From Microcaldota archaeon (GTDB lineage Archaea > Micrarchaeota > Micrarchaeia > Micrarchaeales > CABMGC01), in NCBI GenBank assembly GCA_028866785.1, contig JAGWHN010000026.1, forward strand, positions 1-12,649: a stretch of DNA of 12,649 nucleotides, in the 5' to 3' direction. The notes under the pieces were generated by a model. The model worked only from the letters and a program-made list of their open reading frames with translations. It made no database searches and was not told the DNA's origin. Positions 1-6,817 of the stretch are shown here, piece by piece. How positions within the stretch are numbered: the stretch's first letter is position 1; every line of letters begins with the position of its first letter. The position numbers were made by a program, and so were the translations under genes.

Positions 1-35
1 AAATATCCGTAGATTCAAAGTTAGTGTTGATAGAA

Positions 36-1130
36 ATGGTACGGATAAGGATGTCTGAGCCCTTCATAGGAAAGGAGGAGGTAGATAATGTTGTCAAGGC
101 TGTGGAGACGAAGCTGAGGCCTAACGACGAGTTCGTACTAGGCTTCGAAAAGGGGTTCGCATCCTATGTTGGTCCAAAGCACGGAGTCTCTGTGATAAAC
201 GGGACAGCCGCACTCCATCTTGCGCTCGCTGCACTTGGGGTGAAGGCAGGTGATGAGGTAATAGTCCCGTCCATGACCTCAATTGGCTGCACGAATGCGA
301 TTGCACTTACAGGGGCGAAGGCAGTCTTTGTTGACTCTACGGCAGAGTACTGGTGCATGGACCCGAAGGGATTCGAGAAGAAGATAACAAAGAAGACAAA
401 GGCGATAATGCCAGTTCACGTTTACGGCCATCCCTGCGACATGGCTCCGATAAAAGAGATTGCTGCAAAGCACGGCGTCCCGATAGTCGAGGACTGCGCA
501 GAGGCGATAGGCTCTGAGTACAAGGGGAAGATGGTGGGAAACTTCTCTGATATCGCCTGCTACTCCTTCTACGGAAACAAGGTCATAACCACCGGCGAAG
601 GGGGAATGTGCCTCACAAATAACGACGAGCTCGCCGAGCGAATGCAAGTGCTTAGAAACCAGGGGACAAAGCCGCAGTATAGAAACAAGTACTACTACGA
701 CGAGATTGGATTCAACTACAGGATGACAAACATGCAGGCAGCAGTTGGCGTCGCCCAGCTAAAGAGGCTTAACTATCTTGTCGACAAGAAGCTCGAGATG
801 GCAAAGGCATACGATAAGATATTCGAGTCAAGATCAGAGAACGTGGTCCATGCGCCACTGATGAAGTGGGCCAAGAACACATACTGGTACTACTCGATCC
901 TTGTCCCAAAGGGGAAGAGAGACGCGGTGACCGCGCAGCTTGAGAAGAAGGAAATAGAGGTCAGGCCGTTCTTCTATCCGATACATATGCTTCCGCACTA
1001 CAACACCGGAGAGAAGCTCCCTGTTGCGGAGGACATAGGCTTTAGGGGTCTCAACATACCTTCGGGACCATACCTCACGCATGAGCAGATAGAGGAGGTC
1101 GCAACAGAGATAATCAAAGTCACGGGATGA
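36..1130 (+). CDS. DegT/DnrJ/EryC1/StrS-family PLP-dependent sugar aminotransferase (perosamine-synthetase-like)
   Basis: Fold-type I PLP aminotransferase predicted to transfer an amino group, usually from glutamate, to a keto sugar nucleotide in the cytoplasm. Seen, numbering from ATG 36 (364 aa, normal family length): NGTAALHLAL at about 56-65 for cofactor phosphate binding, VEDCAEAIGS around Asp153, which should contact the PLP ring nitrogen, and SFYGNKVITTGEGG with Lys182 as the Schiff-base lysine. SFYGNK and CAEAIGSEYKGK resemble GDP-perosamine synthases, so a 4-amino-4,6-dideoxy sugar is the favoured product, but the substrate cannot be read from sequence. The start is uncertain: GTG 24, ATG 36 and ATG 51 are all in frame, none has a good Shine-Dalgarno site, and no in-frame stop lies upstream within the window. 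It overlaps the cupin gene by 4 bp (ATGA), implying translational coupling. Its promoter lies outside the window. Confidence 0.93.
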   Translation: MVRIRMSEPFIGKEEVDNVVKAVETKLRPNDEFVLGFEKGFASYVGPKHGVSVINGTAALHLALAALGVKAGDEVIVPSMTSIGCTNAIALTGAKAVFVDSTAEYWCMDPKGFEKKITKKTKAIMPVHVYGHPCDMAPIKEIAAKHGVPIVEDCAEAIGSEYKGKMVGNFSDIACYSFYGNKVITTGEGGMCLTNNDELAERMQVLRNQGTKPQYRNKYYYDEIGFNYRMTNMQAAVGVAQLKRLNYLVDKKLEMAKAYDKIFESRSENVVHAPLMKWAKNTYWYYSILVPKGKRDAVTAQLEKKEIEVRPFFYPIHMLPHYNTGEKLPVAEDIGFRGLNIPSGPYLTHEQIEEVATEIIKVTG

Positions 1131-1534
1131 ACATGGAAACAAAAAACAGACTAAAGGACATACTTATCGACATACCTACCCGAGCAGATGCGAGAGGCGA
1201 GGCGGTCAAGATAATGACCGTTGCGATGACCGGCTGGCCTACAAGGGACGTAGTTTCGCTTTTGACAAATCCTGGCGTAATCCGCGGAAACCACTACCAC
1301 AAGGTTAAGGAGGAGGCGTTTGTAGTCGTCACTGGTAGCGTGCTAGTAAGGATGGTCGATATCGAGACAGGCGAGCGCAAGGAGATAACTCTCCATGGAA
1401 AAAACAGGCAGATGCTATTTGTGCACCCCTACGTTGCCCACACAATAAAGAACATAGGTGATGGGCCGTGCTGGCTTGTGGAGATGGAGAATGCGGACTA
1501 TGACAAAAACGATGACTACAGATTCGAGGTCTAG
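1127..1534 (+). CDS. Stand-alone cupin resembling the C-terminal domain of CapF (NDP-4-keto-sugar C3 epimerase-like)
   Basis: A 135-aa single-domain cupin. It shows PGVIRGNHYHKVKEE at about 49-63, giving metal ligands His56, His58 and Glu62 or Glu63, a conserved Gly70 after FVVVTG, and a later His105 in PYVAHTIKN. These fit the cupin metal-site pattern. The order of an early DARG, then PGxxRGNHYH, then AHTIKNIGD, then a closing ENxxYDxxDDYxxEV, recalls the cupin half of CapF, the bifunctional capsule enzyme whose cupin domain epimerises C3 of a UDP-4-keto-6-deoxy sugar. Here it stands alone without the fused SDR domain. A FdtA/QdtA-type 3,4-ketoisomerase is the main alternative, because such cupins also sit beside DegT aminotransferases. 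The start is ATG 1127 in the ATGA overlap; ATG 1133 is equally possible. It is converging on the GT4 gene, with 9 bp between them. Confidence 0.87.
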   Translation: MNMETKNRLKDILIDIPTRADARGEAVKIMTVAMTGWPTRDVVSLLTNPGVIRGNHYHKVKEEAFVVVTGSVLVRMVDIETGERKEITLHGKNRQMLFVHPYVAHTIKNIGDGPCWLVEMENADYDKNDDYRFEV

Positions 1535-1536
1535 TT

Positions 1537-1559
1537 GAAAGTCTTACTTATCGACTTTC
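1537..1559. terminator. Short inverted repeat between convergent genes, possible terminator
   Basis: GAAAGTC at 1537-1543 and GACTTTC at 1553-1559 form a perfect 7-bp stem with a 9-nt loop. It sits exactly where the plus-strand cupin and the minus-strand GT4 gene converge, and the loop includes the GT4 stop codon. No long T-run follows on either strand, so a role in ending or trimming transcripts is only a guess. Confidence 0.3.
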
Positions 1560-2629
1560 TGCGCCAAAACTTTTTTGTAAACGTCCAGAGTTTCCTTTGC
1601 TACCCTATCCCAAGAGAAACTTCTGACGTACTTTAACATTATTTCTCTGCGCTTTGTATTGAACCCCTTTTCCTTTATTGCCTTTATTAATCTCGCGGCA
1701 TCCTTTTCGTCCTTTGAAACAAAGCAGTATCTCGTGACCTCGTCGTCAACCTTATTTCCCTTGTATATAACAACTGGCAGCCCCCTGCACTGCGAATTTA
1801 TCATAGGCAGGCTGGATCCCTCCTCGAGTGTGGGATAAAAAAATAGGTCGAAGCCATCGTACATCTCAAGAAACCTGTTCTGCACTGGGAAGCCTTTTAT
1901 CTCTAAATTTTCTAGCTTATGCTCAGATTTGTACTCTTTCATCGCTTCTTCTTCAGGTCCGTGACCATGCATTTTGAATACTATGTTTTTGTCATCTTTC
2001 AGAAGCTTTGCGGTTTTGAGCACAAACATCGGGTTCTTCCATGGCGCAAATGCCCCGACATATCCCACTACGAATTCTTTACTCTTTGTTTTTTTAGGTA
2101 TGGGGGCTGTCCTAAATTCTTCTGATGGGCCAAGTAGCGTTGTGACGTGATCTCCAAACATTCCTCTGAACCGCTTTACCGCATCTTTCTCTACAGTGCT
2201 TGCACTGAAAATTATGCTGTCAGAGAACCTGAAGCAGTCCATTATGCTCTTTGCTACAAGCCGGCTATACATTCTCTGCGAAAATCCCTTTACGGAGTTA
2301 ATGTCCATCCTCATCAGGTCATGAATCGAGGTTATAACCTTCGCCTTTGTCCCCAGCCTCTTAACGGTCTTGGCAACGAATCCAAGCTCCTGGTTTGTTA
2401 TATGTATTATGTCGTACTTTTTTTGGGCAAGCTTCCTGACCTTGAGTTTGAAGAGCGTATTCGCATAAAGATAGGCGATGCTGTCTAGCCTTTTTGACTT
2501 TTCGGTGACGTAGATAAGGTCAACCTCATGCTTTTTTTTGAGCCTCTCATAAATCTGGTATGTGTACTCAGTCATTCCGTCTCTGCTTCCTTCCTGAGGC
2601 TTTATTACGTTGACAAGTGCGATCTTCAT
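1544..2629 (-). CDS. GT4-like (GT-B fold) glycosyltransferase with altered EX7E motif
   Basis: Predicted retaining glycosyltransferase that adds a sugar from a nucleotide donor to the growing glycan at the inner membrane face. The N-terminal half has IHITNQE and TSIHDLM at about 75-105. The C-terminal donor-binding half begins at VVGYVGAFAPWKNP (187-200) and includes HGHGPEEEAM and EEGSSLPMINSQCRGLPVV at 269-287. At 361 aa it is normal length, with no signal peptide or membrane helix. Oddity: the family's E-x7-E motif reads E270-x7-N278, so the second Glu is Asn. The C-terminal half aligns by eye with the GT4 gene at 5744-6817 (RGLPVxI, RxYCF, DEK, F-W, VYxKVL), so the two are paralogues. It is monocistronic here, lying convergent to the cupin gene and divergent from the nucleotidyltransferase. 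The start ATG has no close Shine-Dalgarno site. Donor and acceptor are unknown. Confidence 0.9.
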   Translation of the reverse strand: MKIALVNVIKPQEGSRDGMTEYTYQIYERLKKKHEVDLIYVTEKSKRLDSIAYLYANTLFKLKVRKLAQKKYDIIHITNQELGFVAKTVKRLGTKAKVITSIHDLMRMDINSVKGFSQRMYSRLVAKSIMDCFRFSDSIIFSASTVEKDAVKRFRGMFGDHVTTLLGPSEEFRTAPIPKKTKSKEFVVGYVGAFAPWKNPMFVLKTAKLLKDDKNIVFKMHGHGPEEEAMKEYKSEHKLENLEIKGFPVQNRFLEMYDGFDLFFYPTLEEGSSLPMINSQCRGLPVVIYKGNKVDDEVTRYCFVSKDEKDAARLIKAIKEKGFNTKRREIMLKYVRSFSWDRVAKETLDVYKKVLAQKVDK

Positions 2630-2650
2630 GACATGGCCTATCTGTAAAAG

Positions 2651-2678
2651 AGCCCTCCTTAGATGGTAAAAAAGGGCT
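2651..2678. repeat. Imperfect inverted repeat in divergent intergenic region
   Basis: AGCCCT at 2651-2656 pairs with AGGGCT at 2673-2678. After a two-base mismatch, TT/AA adds two more pairs. It lies in the predicted leader or promoter area of the minus-strand GT4 gene. It could be an operator or a leader hairpin, or chance; nothing links it to a specific regulator. Confidence 0.25.
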
Positions 2679-2680
2679 AA

Positions 2681-2690
2681 TTATACATTG
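2681..2690 (-). promoter_or_regulatory. Possible TATA box for the GT4 gene at 1544-2629
   Basis: The minus strand reads CAATGTATAA here. A TATA element at this site would place the start of transcription near 2660, about 30 nt before the ATG at 2629. The match to an archaeal TATA box is only moderate. Confidence 0.3.
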
Positions 2691-2721
2691 ACTGACATAA
2701 CTTATTTAAATGGACAGAACG

Positions 2722-2730
2722 CTTAAATAT
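2722..2730 (+). promoter_or_regulatory. TATA-like box for the nucleotidyltransferase gene
   Basis: CTTAAATAT resembles an archaeal TATA box. Its centre is about 45 nt before ATG 2771, predicting a transcript start near 2751 and a leader of about 20 nt. A weak Shine-Dalgarno-like GTGAT lies at 2762-2766. A second AT-rich stretch at 2702-2711 (TTATTTAAAT) is nearly symmetrical and could serve either strand. Confidence 0.45.
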
Positions 2731-2770
2731 CAGGCGAAGTTTAATTAGTGTGCCCAATTCTGTGATATAA

Positions 2771-3484
2771 ATGATCAAAACAGCCGTTATAATTGCAGGT
2801 GGCTCGAGCCAGAGGCTAAGGCCGCTTACCGACAACAAGCCAAAGACGCTAGTTGAGGTAAAGGGGAAGCCGATTCTATACTGGATAATCCAGTGGCTCA
2901 AGAAACACGAGATAGAGCATGTGGTCCTAGGCGTCGCCTACAAGAAGGAGATGATATACGACTACATGAACGCCAACCGCAACTTCGGCCTAAAGGTGGA
3001 CTTCAGCGAGCACACTGTAGAGGGCGGAACAGCCCAGGGATTCAAGCTTGCAATAACAAGGTTTGTCAAAGACGAGGATTTCCTTGCCATGAACGGGGAT
3101 GAACTAACCAACCTAGACATAGGCAAGCTCTACGAGGCACACAAGAAGAACAATGCGATAGTGACACTTGCGAGCGCTCCGTTCCACTGCCGCTTCAGCG
3201 TGCTTAAAATCGGCAATGAGGGCAAGATCGTCGGCTTCGAGAGAGACATGAGGCTGCACAATGCTCCGGTGCACATAGGAGTGAACATGTTCAACAAAAG
3301 GATAATTAACCACATACCGGACACCGGAGGAATAGAGGAGCTCGTCTTCAAGAAGCTTGCGGATGAGAACAATGGAGCTTATGCATACATGCTCCCTGAG
3401 AATGAGAGTTGGATGAGCATAAACACCCAAAAGGACCTAGAGGAGGCCACCACCCATATGACAAACTGGCTAACTATTTCTTAA
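2771..3484 (+). CDS. NTP_transferase-family sugar-1-phosphate nucleotidyltransferase
   Basis: Predicted to join a sugar 1-phosphate and an NTP to give the activated sugar nucleotide and pyrophosphate in the cytoplasm, the entry step for the other enzymes in the window. Seen: the N-terminal Rossmann-like signature AGGSSQRLRPLTDNKPK at about 9-25, with Arg15 and Lys25; the metal-binding Asp110 in AMNGDEL; EGGTAQGF at about 84-91; and a C-terminal ESWMSINTQKDLEEA near 212-226. At 237 aa it is a lone nucleotidyltransferase domain with no left-handed beta-helix. Oddities: the usual GxGTR is GSSQR, and the usual W-x-D-I-G-T near the C terminus reads W-M-S-I-N-T. It could use GTP, UTP, CTP or dTTP; a heptose- or mannose-1-phosphate guanylyltransferase is plausible but unproven. 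It is the only plus-strand gene in the middle of the window, and its 3' end overlaps the convergent SDR gene by 11 bp. Confidence 0.88.
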   Translation: MIKTAVIIAGGSSQRLRPLTDNKPKTLVEVKGKPILYWIIQWLKKHEIEHVVLGVAYKKEMIYDYMNANRNFGLKVDFSEHTVEGGTAQGFKLAITRFVKDEDFLAMNGDELTNLDIGKLYEAHKKNNAIVTLASAPFHCRFSVLKIGNEGKIVGFERDMRLHNAPVHIGVNMFNKRIINHIPDTGGIEELVFKKLADENNGAYAYMLPENESWMSINTQKDLEEATTHMTNWLTIS

Positions 3485-4445
3485 GCATCCCTTTCCAGTA
3501 CTCGATCGTCTTCTTCAGTCCCACCTCAAGCTTTACCTCTGGCTTCCATCCCAGATGCTTTGCTATCTTTGCTGTGTCGAGGTCTATGAAAGGCTGGTCT
3601 GATTCAATTGGCCTAAATGGATAGTTTGGCGGATACGTGCCAAGAGCAATCTTCTTCTTGTCAAATCCAATCATATCGGCTATCTGGAATGCCGCGTCCT
3701 TGTTTGATATTATGTGCCTTGTCGCAGCGTTGAATGCCTCGCCCTTTATTTCCTTGTGCTCAATCGCCTTGAGGTATGCGTTCACGTGGTCTGAGACATA
3801 CATGTAGTCTCTAAGCGAGTCCGGAGCGCCGATGTAGACCTTCTCGTCCTTGAGCATGGTTGTGACAAGGTACTCAACGTAGAATGAAGTATCAATCTTC
3901 CTCCCATAGGAGTTGGTGCATCGCATAACAGTTGTGTTTAGGCCGTTTACATACGACATCATCCTAAGCTGAACGTCAGTCATCGCCTTAGTGTTTGCGT
4001 AAGGGCTTGAAGGGTTTAGGACCGCATCCTCCTTTATTGGAGATGTTTTCTGCATGCCATAGACCTCTGCCGTGGATGCGTAGATGAGCTTTCGCTGCTT
4101 GAAATCTGGAAGCTCAAGCATTGAGTATGCAATATTCATTGTCCCTACTATGTTGTTGTGGACGTAAGTGAACGGCTTCTCAAATGATTCCCTTACCGGG
4201 CTGAGCGCGGCGAGGTGGACGACTATGTCCGGCTCCACCATCTTGAGCGTATTTGAGATTGATTGGTAGTCCCCTATGTCGCATGTTAGAAGCTGGGCAC
4301 CATTTAGAAACTCCTTTGAGAGTATCGGATTCCTGTTTGTCGCAGGCTTAAGTATCCCGTATACTTCATGCTTCTTTTTTACAAGCTCCTGGACCAAATG
4401 CGAGCCTATGAATCCAGTCACACCAGTTACAAGTATTCTCTCCAT
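3474..4445 (-). CDS. Extended-SDR NAD(P)-dependent sugar-nucleotide dehydratase/epimerase
   Basis: A 323-aa extended short-chain dehydrogenase acting on an NDP-sugar in the cytoplasm. Seen: the NAD(P)-binding TGVTGFIGSH (G8, G11, G14), acidic turn CDIGD at 55-59, HLAA at 77-80, STAEVYG with Ser124-Thr125-Ala126-Glu127, and catalytic Tyr149-x3-Lys153. The Glu in S-T-A-E lies where GDP-mannose 4,6-dehydratases have S/T-S-E and where GalE-type epimerases have S-A-T. A 4,6-dehydratase is therefore favoured over an epimerase; this is inference. The product would be the 4-keto-6-deoxy intermediate needed by the aminotransferase and C-methyltransferase. It lies 48 bp downstream of the C-methyltransferase gene with its own TATA-like box, so it may be both an operon tail and independently transcribed. 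Its last 11 bp overlap the convergent nucleotidyltransferase. GC is high (53% on the line at 3781), unlike the operon upstream. Confidence 0.9.
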   Translation of the reverse strand: MERILVTGVTGFIGSHLVQELVKKKHEVYGILKPATNRNPILSKEFLNGAQLLTCDIGDYQSISNTLKMVEPDIVVHLAALSPVRESFEKPFTYVHNNIVGTMNIAYSMLELPDFKQRKLIYASTAEVYGMQKTSPIKEDAVLNPSSPYANTKAMTDVQLRMMSYVNGLNTTVMRCTNSYGRKIDTSFYVEYLVTTMLKDEKVYIGAPDSLRDYMYVSDHVNAYLKAIEHKEIKGEAFNAATRHIISNKDAAFQIADMIGFDKKKIALGTYPPNYPFRPIESDQPFIDLDTAKIAKHLGWKPEVKLEVGLKKTIEYWKGMLKK

Positions 4446-4479
4446 GGCATCGCTTAGATTTTATTTATTGGTTGGTATA

Positions 4480-4490
4480 ATAATATAAAC
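4480..4490 (-). promoter_or_regulatory. TATA-like box for the SDR gene at 3474-4445
   Basis: The minus strand reads GTTTATATTAT just after the stop of the C-methyltransferase gene. A start of transcription about 25 nt downstream, near 4461, would leave a leader of about 16 nt. The following minus-strand sequence is AT-rich with no Shine-Dalgarno site. Confidence 0.45.
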
Positions 4491-4493
4491 CCT

Positions 4494-5723
4494 TCAATCC
4501 ACTACTCGAAGCTCCGGTAGAGGTATTATGAATTTCCCTTTAAATCCACAGCCACGCAGATCTTTCATCATGTTTTCAGCCATGTTCCACGAGAGTATTA
4601 GGACGTAATCCGGATTGTGATTCTTGAAATATGTGTGCTCATCCGCAACCTTTATTCCTGATGGAGAGTATGTGCCGATCTTTAGGCTGTTTGACTCTGT
4701 GAGGATGTCAAGTGTATTTGAGTCTATCTTGCAGTAATTGAGCAGCACGCTTGATTTCATTGGGGCGCCTCCTCCCACTATGCTTTTACCCTTACCCTTC
4801 AATTTGTTAAGCAGCTTGAGCAGTTCGTCCCTTCTCTGTACAACCTTGTTACTAAACTGTTTGTACTTTTTTAGCTTCGTGTACTCCTTCTCTGTCTCAA
4901 GAAGCTTCTCGAGCCTCTTAGTCCGCTGCCTTAGATCGCTTGAGGCGTAAACAATTATGGAACCGCCGTAGTAGCTTATCCTCTCGCAGTCGTAGATGTG
5001 GAGTCCATGTCCTTCGAAAAGATTCTGCATTGATGTGACTGTGTAAAACCTGCTATGTTCATGATATAGCGTATCATACGAAACTTTTTCTATGATGTCG
5101 GGCAGGTACTGGCCCTGGTTTATGAAAACCGCATTCGGATTTGCCACAAGAATTTTCTTCACGTTCTCAAGGAATTTGTGGATGCTACCTGTGTGCGCCA
5201 TGACATTAAATGCGCTGAGGATCCTTACCTTTCCCTTACTTTCCTCCATTATCTTCTTGTTTGCTTTCTCGAACTGGTCTACTATTGTGTAAATCCCCAT
5301 ATCATTTGCCATCTTTGCAGGTTTCGGAGCAGGCTCAACACCTATTACTCCAATCCCTTTTTCTTTAAAAGGCTTGAGCTCTGTTCCGTCGTTGGAGCCT
5401 ATGGCTACGACATAATCCCCCTTTTTCAGGTTGTACTCCTTTATCAGAGTCTTCGCCAGTTTGGTGAAGTGCATCACAGCATCTCTAGATGCGCTGCTAA
5501 GGTAATTGAAGTTAATGTCAAATATCTTGTTTGTCGGAATTACAATCGATTGCTGCACAAGCGAGCATTTCGGGCAGAACACTATGACCAGCGGATACTT
5601 TTTTTCCTTACCTAGCTGTTCCTTCGATTTGAAGAATCTGTTACATATAATCTGTTCTCCAAGGTTCAGTATCTGTTCGCACTTTGTCCCGCAGTTTTGG
5701 CAGTGCGCGTTCGTTTTGGTCAT
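4494..5723 (-). CDS. Zinc-binding SAM-dependent sugar C-methyltransferase (TylC3/TcaB9-like)
   Basis: A 409-aa three-domain methyltransferase of the type that methylates C3 of dTDP-4-keto-deoxysugars to make branched sugars. Domain order: an N-terminal zinc-binding region with Cys8/Cys11 and Cys50/Cys53; a class I SAM domain with VVAIGSNDGTELKPF at about 105-119 and NVMAHTGSIHKFLENV at 173-188; then DTLYHEHSRFYT at 217-228, holding the Tyr220-His221-Glu222-His223 motif that is catalytic in the TcaB9 family; and a C-terminal domain starting near 310 with GGGAPMKSSVLLNY. All expected motifs are intact and the length is normal. The substrate would be a 4-keto sugar nucleotide, which an SDR dehydratase in this cluster could supply. 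The gene follows the GT4 gene by 20 bp in the minus-strand operon. Certainty is high for the family and moderate for C3 methylation. Confidence 0.93.
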   Translation of the reverse strand: MTKTNAHCQNCGTKCEQILNLGEQIICNRFFKSKEQLGKEKKYPLVIVFCPKCSLVQQSIVIPTNKIFDINFNYLSSASRDAVMHFTKLAKTLIKEYNLKKGDYVVAIGSNDGTELKPFKEKGIGVIGVEPAPKPAKMANDMGIYTIVDQFEKANKKIMEESKGKVRILSAFNVMAHTGSIHKFLENVKKILVANPNAVFINQGQYLPDIIEKVSYDTLYHEHSRFYTVTSMQNLFEGHGLHIYDCERISYYGGSIIVYASSDLRQRTKRLEKLLETEKEYTKLKKYKQFSNKVVQRRDELLKLLNKLKGKGKSIVGGGAPMKSSVLLNYCKIDSNTLDILTESNSLKIGTYSPSGIKVADEHTYFKNHNPDYVLILSWNMAENMMKDLRGCGFKGKFIIPLPELRVVD

Positions 5724-5743
5724 TTTCTCAACTCTAGAATATC

Positions 5744-6817
5744 TTATTCGTTTAGAACCTTTCTATATACCTTTACGTTGCTTTCCGCAACGTTCTTCCA
5801 TGTGAACTGCCTTGCAAATTTCATTGCCTCCTTCCTCTTTTGCTTGTCGTACCCGTTTTTCTTTATATTGAGAATGCATTCAGCCATCTGTTTCTCGTCG
5901 TCAACCTCAAAGCAGTAGGCGCGCAGGTCAGCAGTGATCTTTGCTCCTCTCCAGATTATGACTGGAAGCCCTCTAGAAAGTGCCTCAAACTGGATTATGC
6001 TTTCATAAACGCCCGGGTGGACGAACACATCAAAGCTGTCAAAGATCCTAATCTTGTCCTTTTGCTCCTGGAGCCCCATAAACTGTATCCTCCCATCGCT
6101 CCCTATCTCCCTATCCAACAGCCCAGCTTCCACGGTCTTCTCCCCCCATAGCTCAAACTTCACGTCCTGTTCCTTTATCATCTTCACTGCCCTTACGGCG
6201 AATGCGATGTTTTTGGTGGCGTTGAAGCTGCCCAGGTAGCCGATTCTAAACTTGTTAACTTCAGTGGTCCTAGGCTCTATCGGCTCTGTTATGAACTTCT
6301 GGTCGATTGCTAGCCTGATTGTAGTGATCTTATCCTTGTCGTATTTGAAGTATTTAAGCAATTCCTCCTTTCCATATTCAATGTCGACCACTATATGGTC
6401 TGATTTTAGTGCCAGCCTGAACCCTTGCGTGGCGACGTAGTCTGAAAGCTGCGAGTTCATAACCACCAGCCTGTCTATGAGCCCATTTCCTGTGGACTTT
6501 GACCTGTTGGTCACAGGCATGAGATCATGTATGGTCGTGACGAGCCTTGATCCCTCGGGCTTTGCAAAAAGCCTTATGCCGTTGGGATTGTGGATAATGT
6601 CATATTCCTTGAAATTGGTGAACTTTGATTCAAGGTAGAAGACCGAATGATTGGCCCAAGGCAGCTTTCTGGCTATTTTTGAGTACTCGAATTTGTCAAC
6701 CTCGATTCCAGGTATCTTTTTAATCTCCGAATATAGCTGATGCATATACTTGTTTATTCCAGACGTCGAGTCGGCACTGTCAAATTCGGATTCCATACCA
6801 ACCAATGCCACTTTCAT
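5744..6817 (-). CDS. GT4-like (GT-B fold) glycosyltransferase, paralogue of the one at 1544-2629
   Basis: A 357-aa predicted retaining glycosyltransferase. The N-terminal domain carries TSGINKYMHQLY at about 18-29, IIHNPNG and TTIHDLMPV (94-102). The C-terminal donor domain carries FRIGYLGSFNATKN (190-203), FELWGE, and HPGVYESIIQFEALSRGLPVIIWRG (267-291). Oddity: the E-x7-E motif is shortened to E272-x5-E278, as if two residues of the canonical FGLPVLE loop were deleted. Its C-terminal third is strikingly like that of the other GT4 gene, including RAYCF/TRYCF and the closing VYRKVL/VYKKVL, suggesting duplication and divergence to different acceptors or donors. It overlaps the preceding SDR gene by 4 bp (ATGA), so translation is probably coupled. 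No signal peptide or transmembrane segment is apparent. The sugar specificity cannot be read. Confidence 0.91.
   Translation of the reverse strand: MKVALVGMESEFDSADSTSGINKYMHQLYSEIKKIPGIEVDKFEYSKIARKLPWANHSVFYLESKFTNFKEYDIIHNPNGIRLFAKPEGSRLVTTIHDLMPVTNRSKSTGNGLIDRLVVMNSQLSDYVATQGFRLALKSDHIVVDIEYGKEELLKYFKYDKDKITTIRLAIDQKFITEPIEPRTTEVNKFRIGYLGSFNATKNIAFAVRAVKMIKEQDVKFELWGEKTVEAGLLDREIGSDGRIQFMGLQEQKDKIRIFDSFDVFVHPGVYESIIQFEALSRGLPVIIWRGAKITADLRAYCFEVDDEKQMAECILNIKKNGYDKQKRKEAMKFARQFTWKNVAESNVKVYRKVLNE

Noticed and set aside
279..647. Minus-strand 122-aa frame inside the aminotransferase gene
   Set aside because: Antisense shadow of a strongly conserved coding region, with no motif of its own.
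2677..2901. Minus-strand 74-aa frame across the divergent gap
   Set aside because: Most of it is antisense to the nucleotidyltransferase, and it runs through both promoter candidates; no family features.
5178..5615. Plus-strand 145-aa open frame inside the C-methyltransferase gene
   Set aside because: A shadow of the real gene on the other strand, rich in Cys and Tyr from reversed codons, with no domain.
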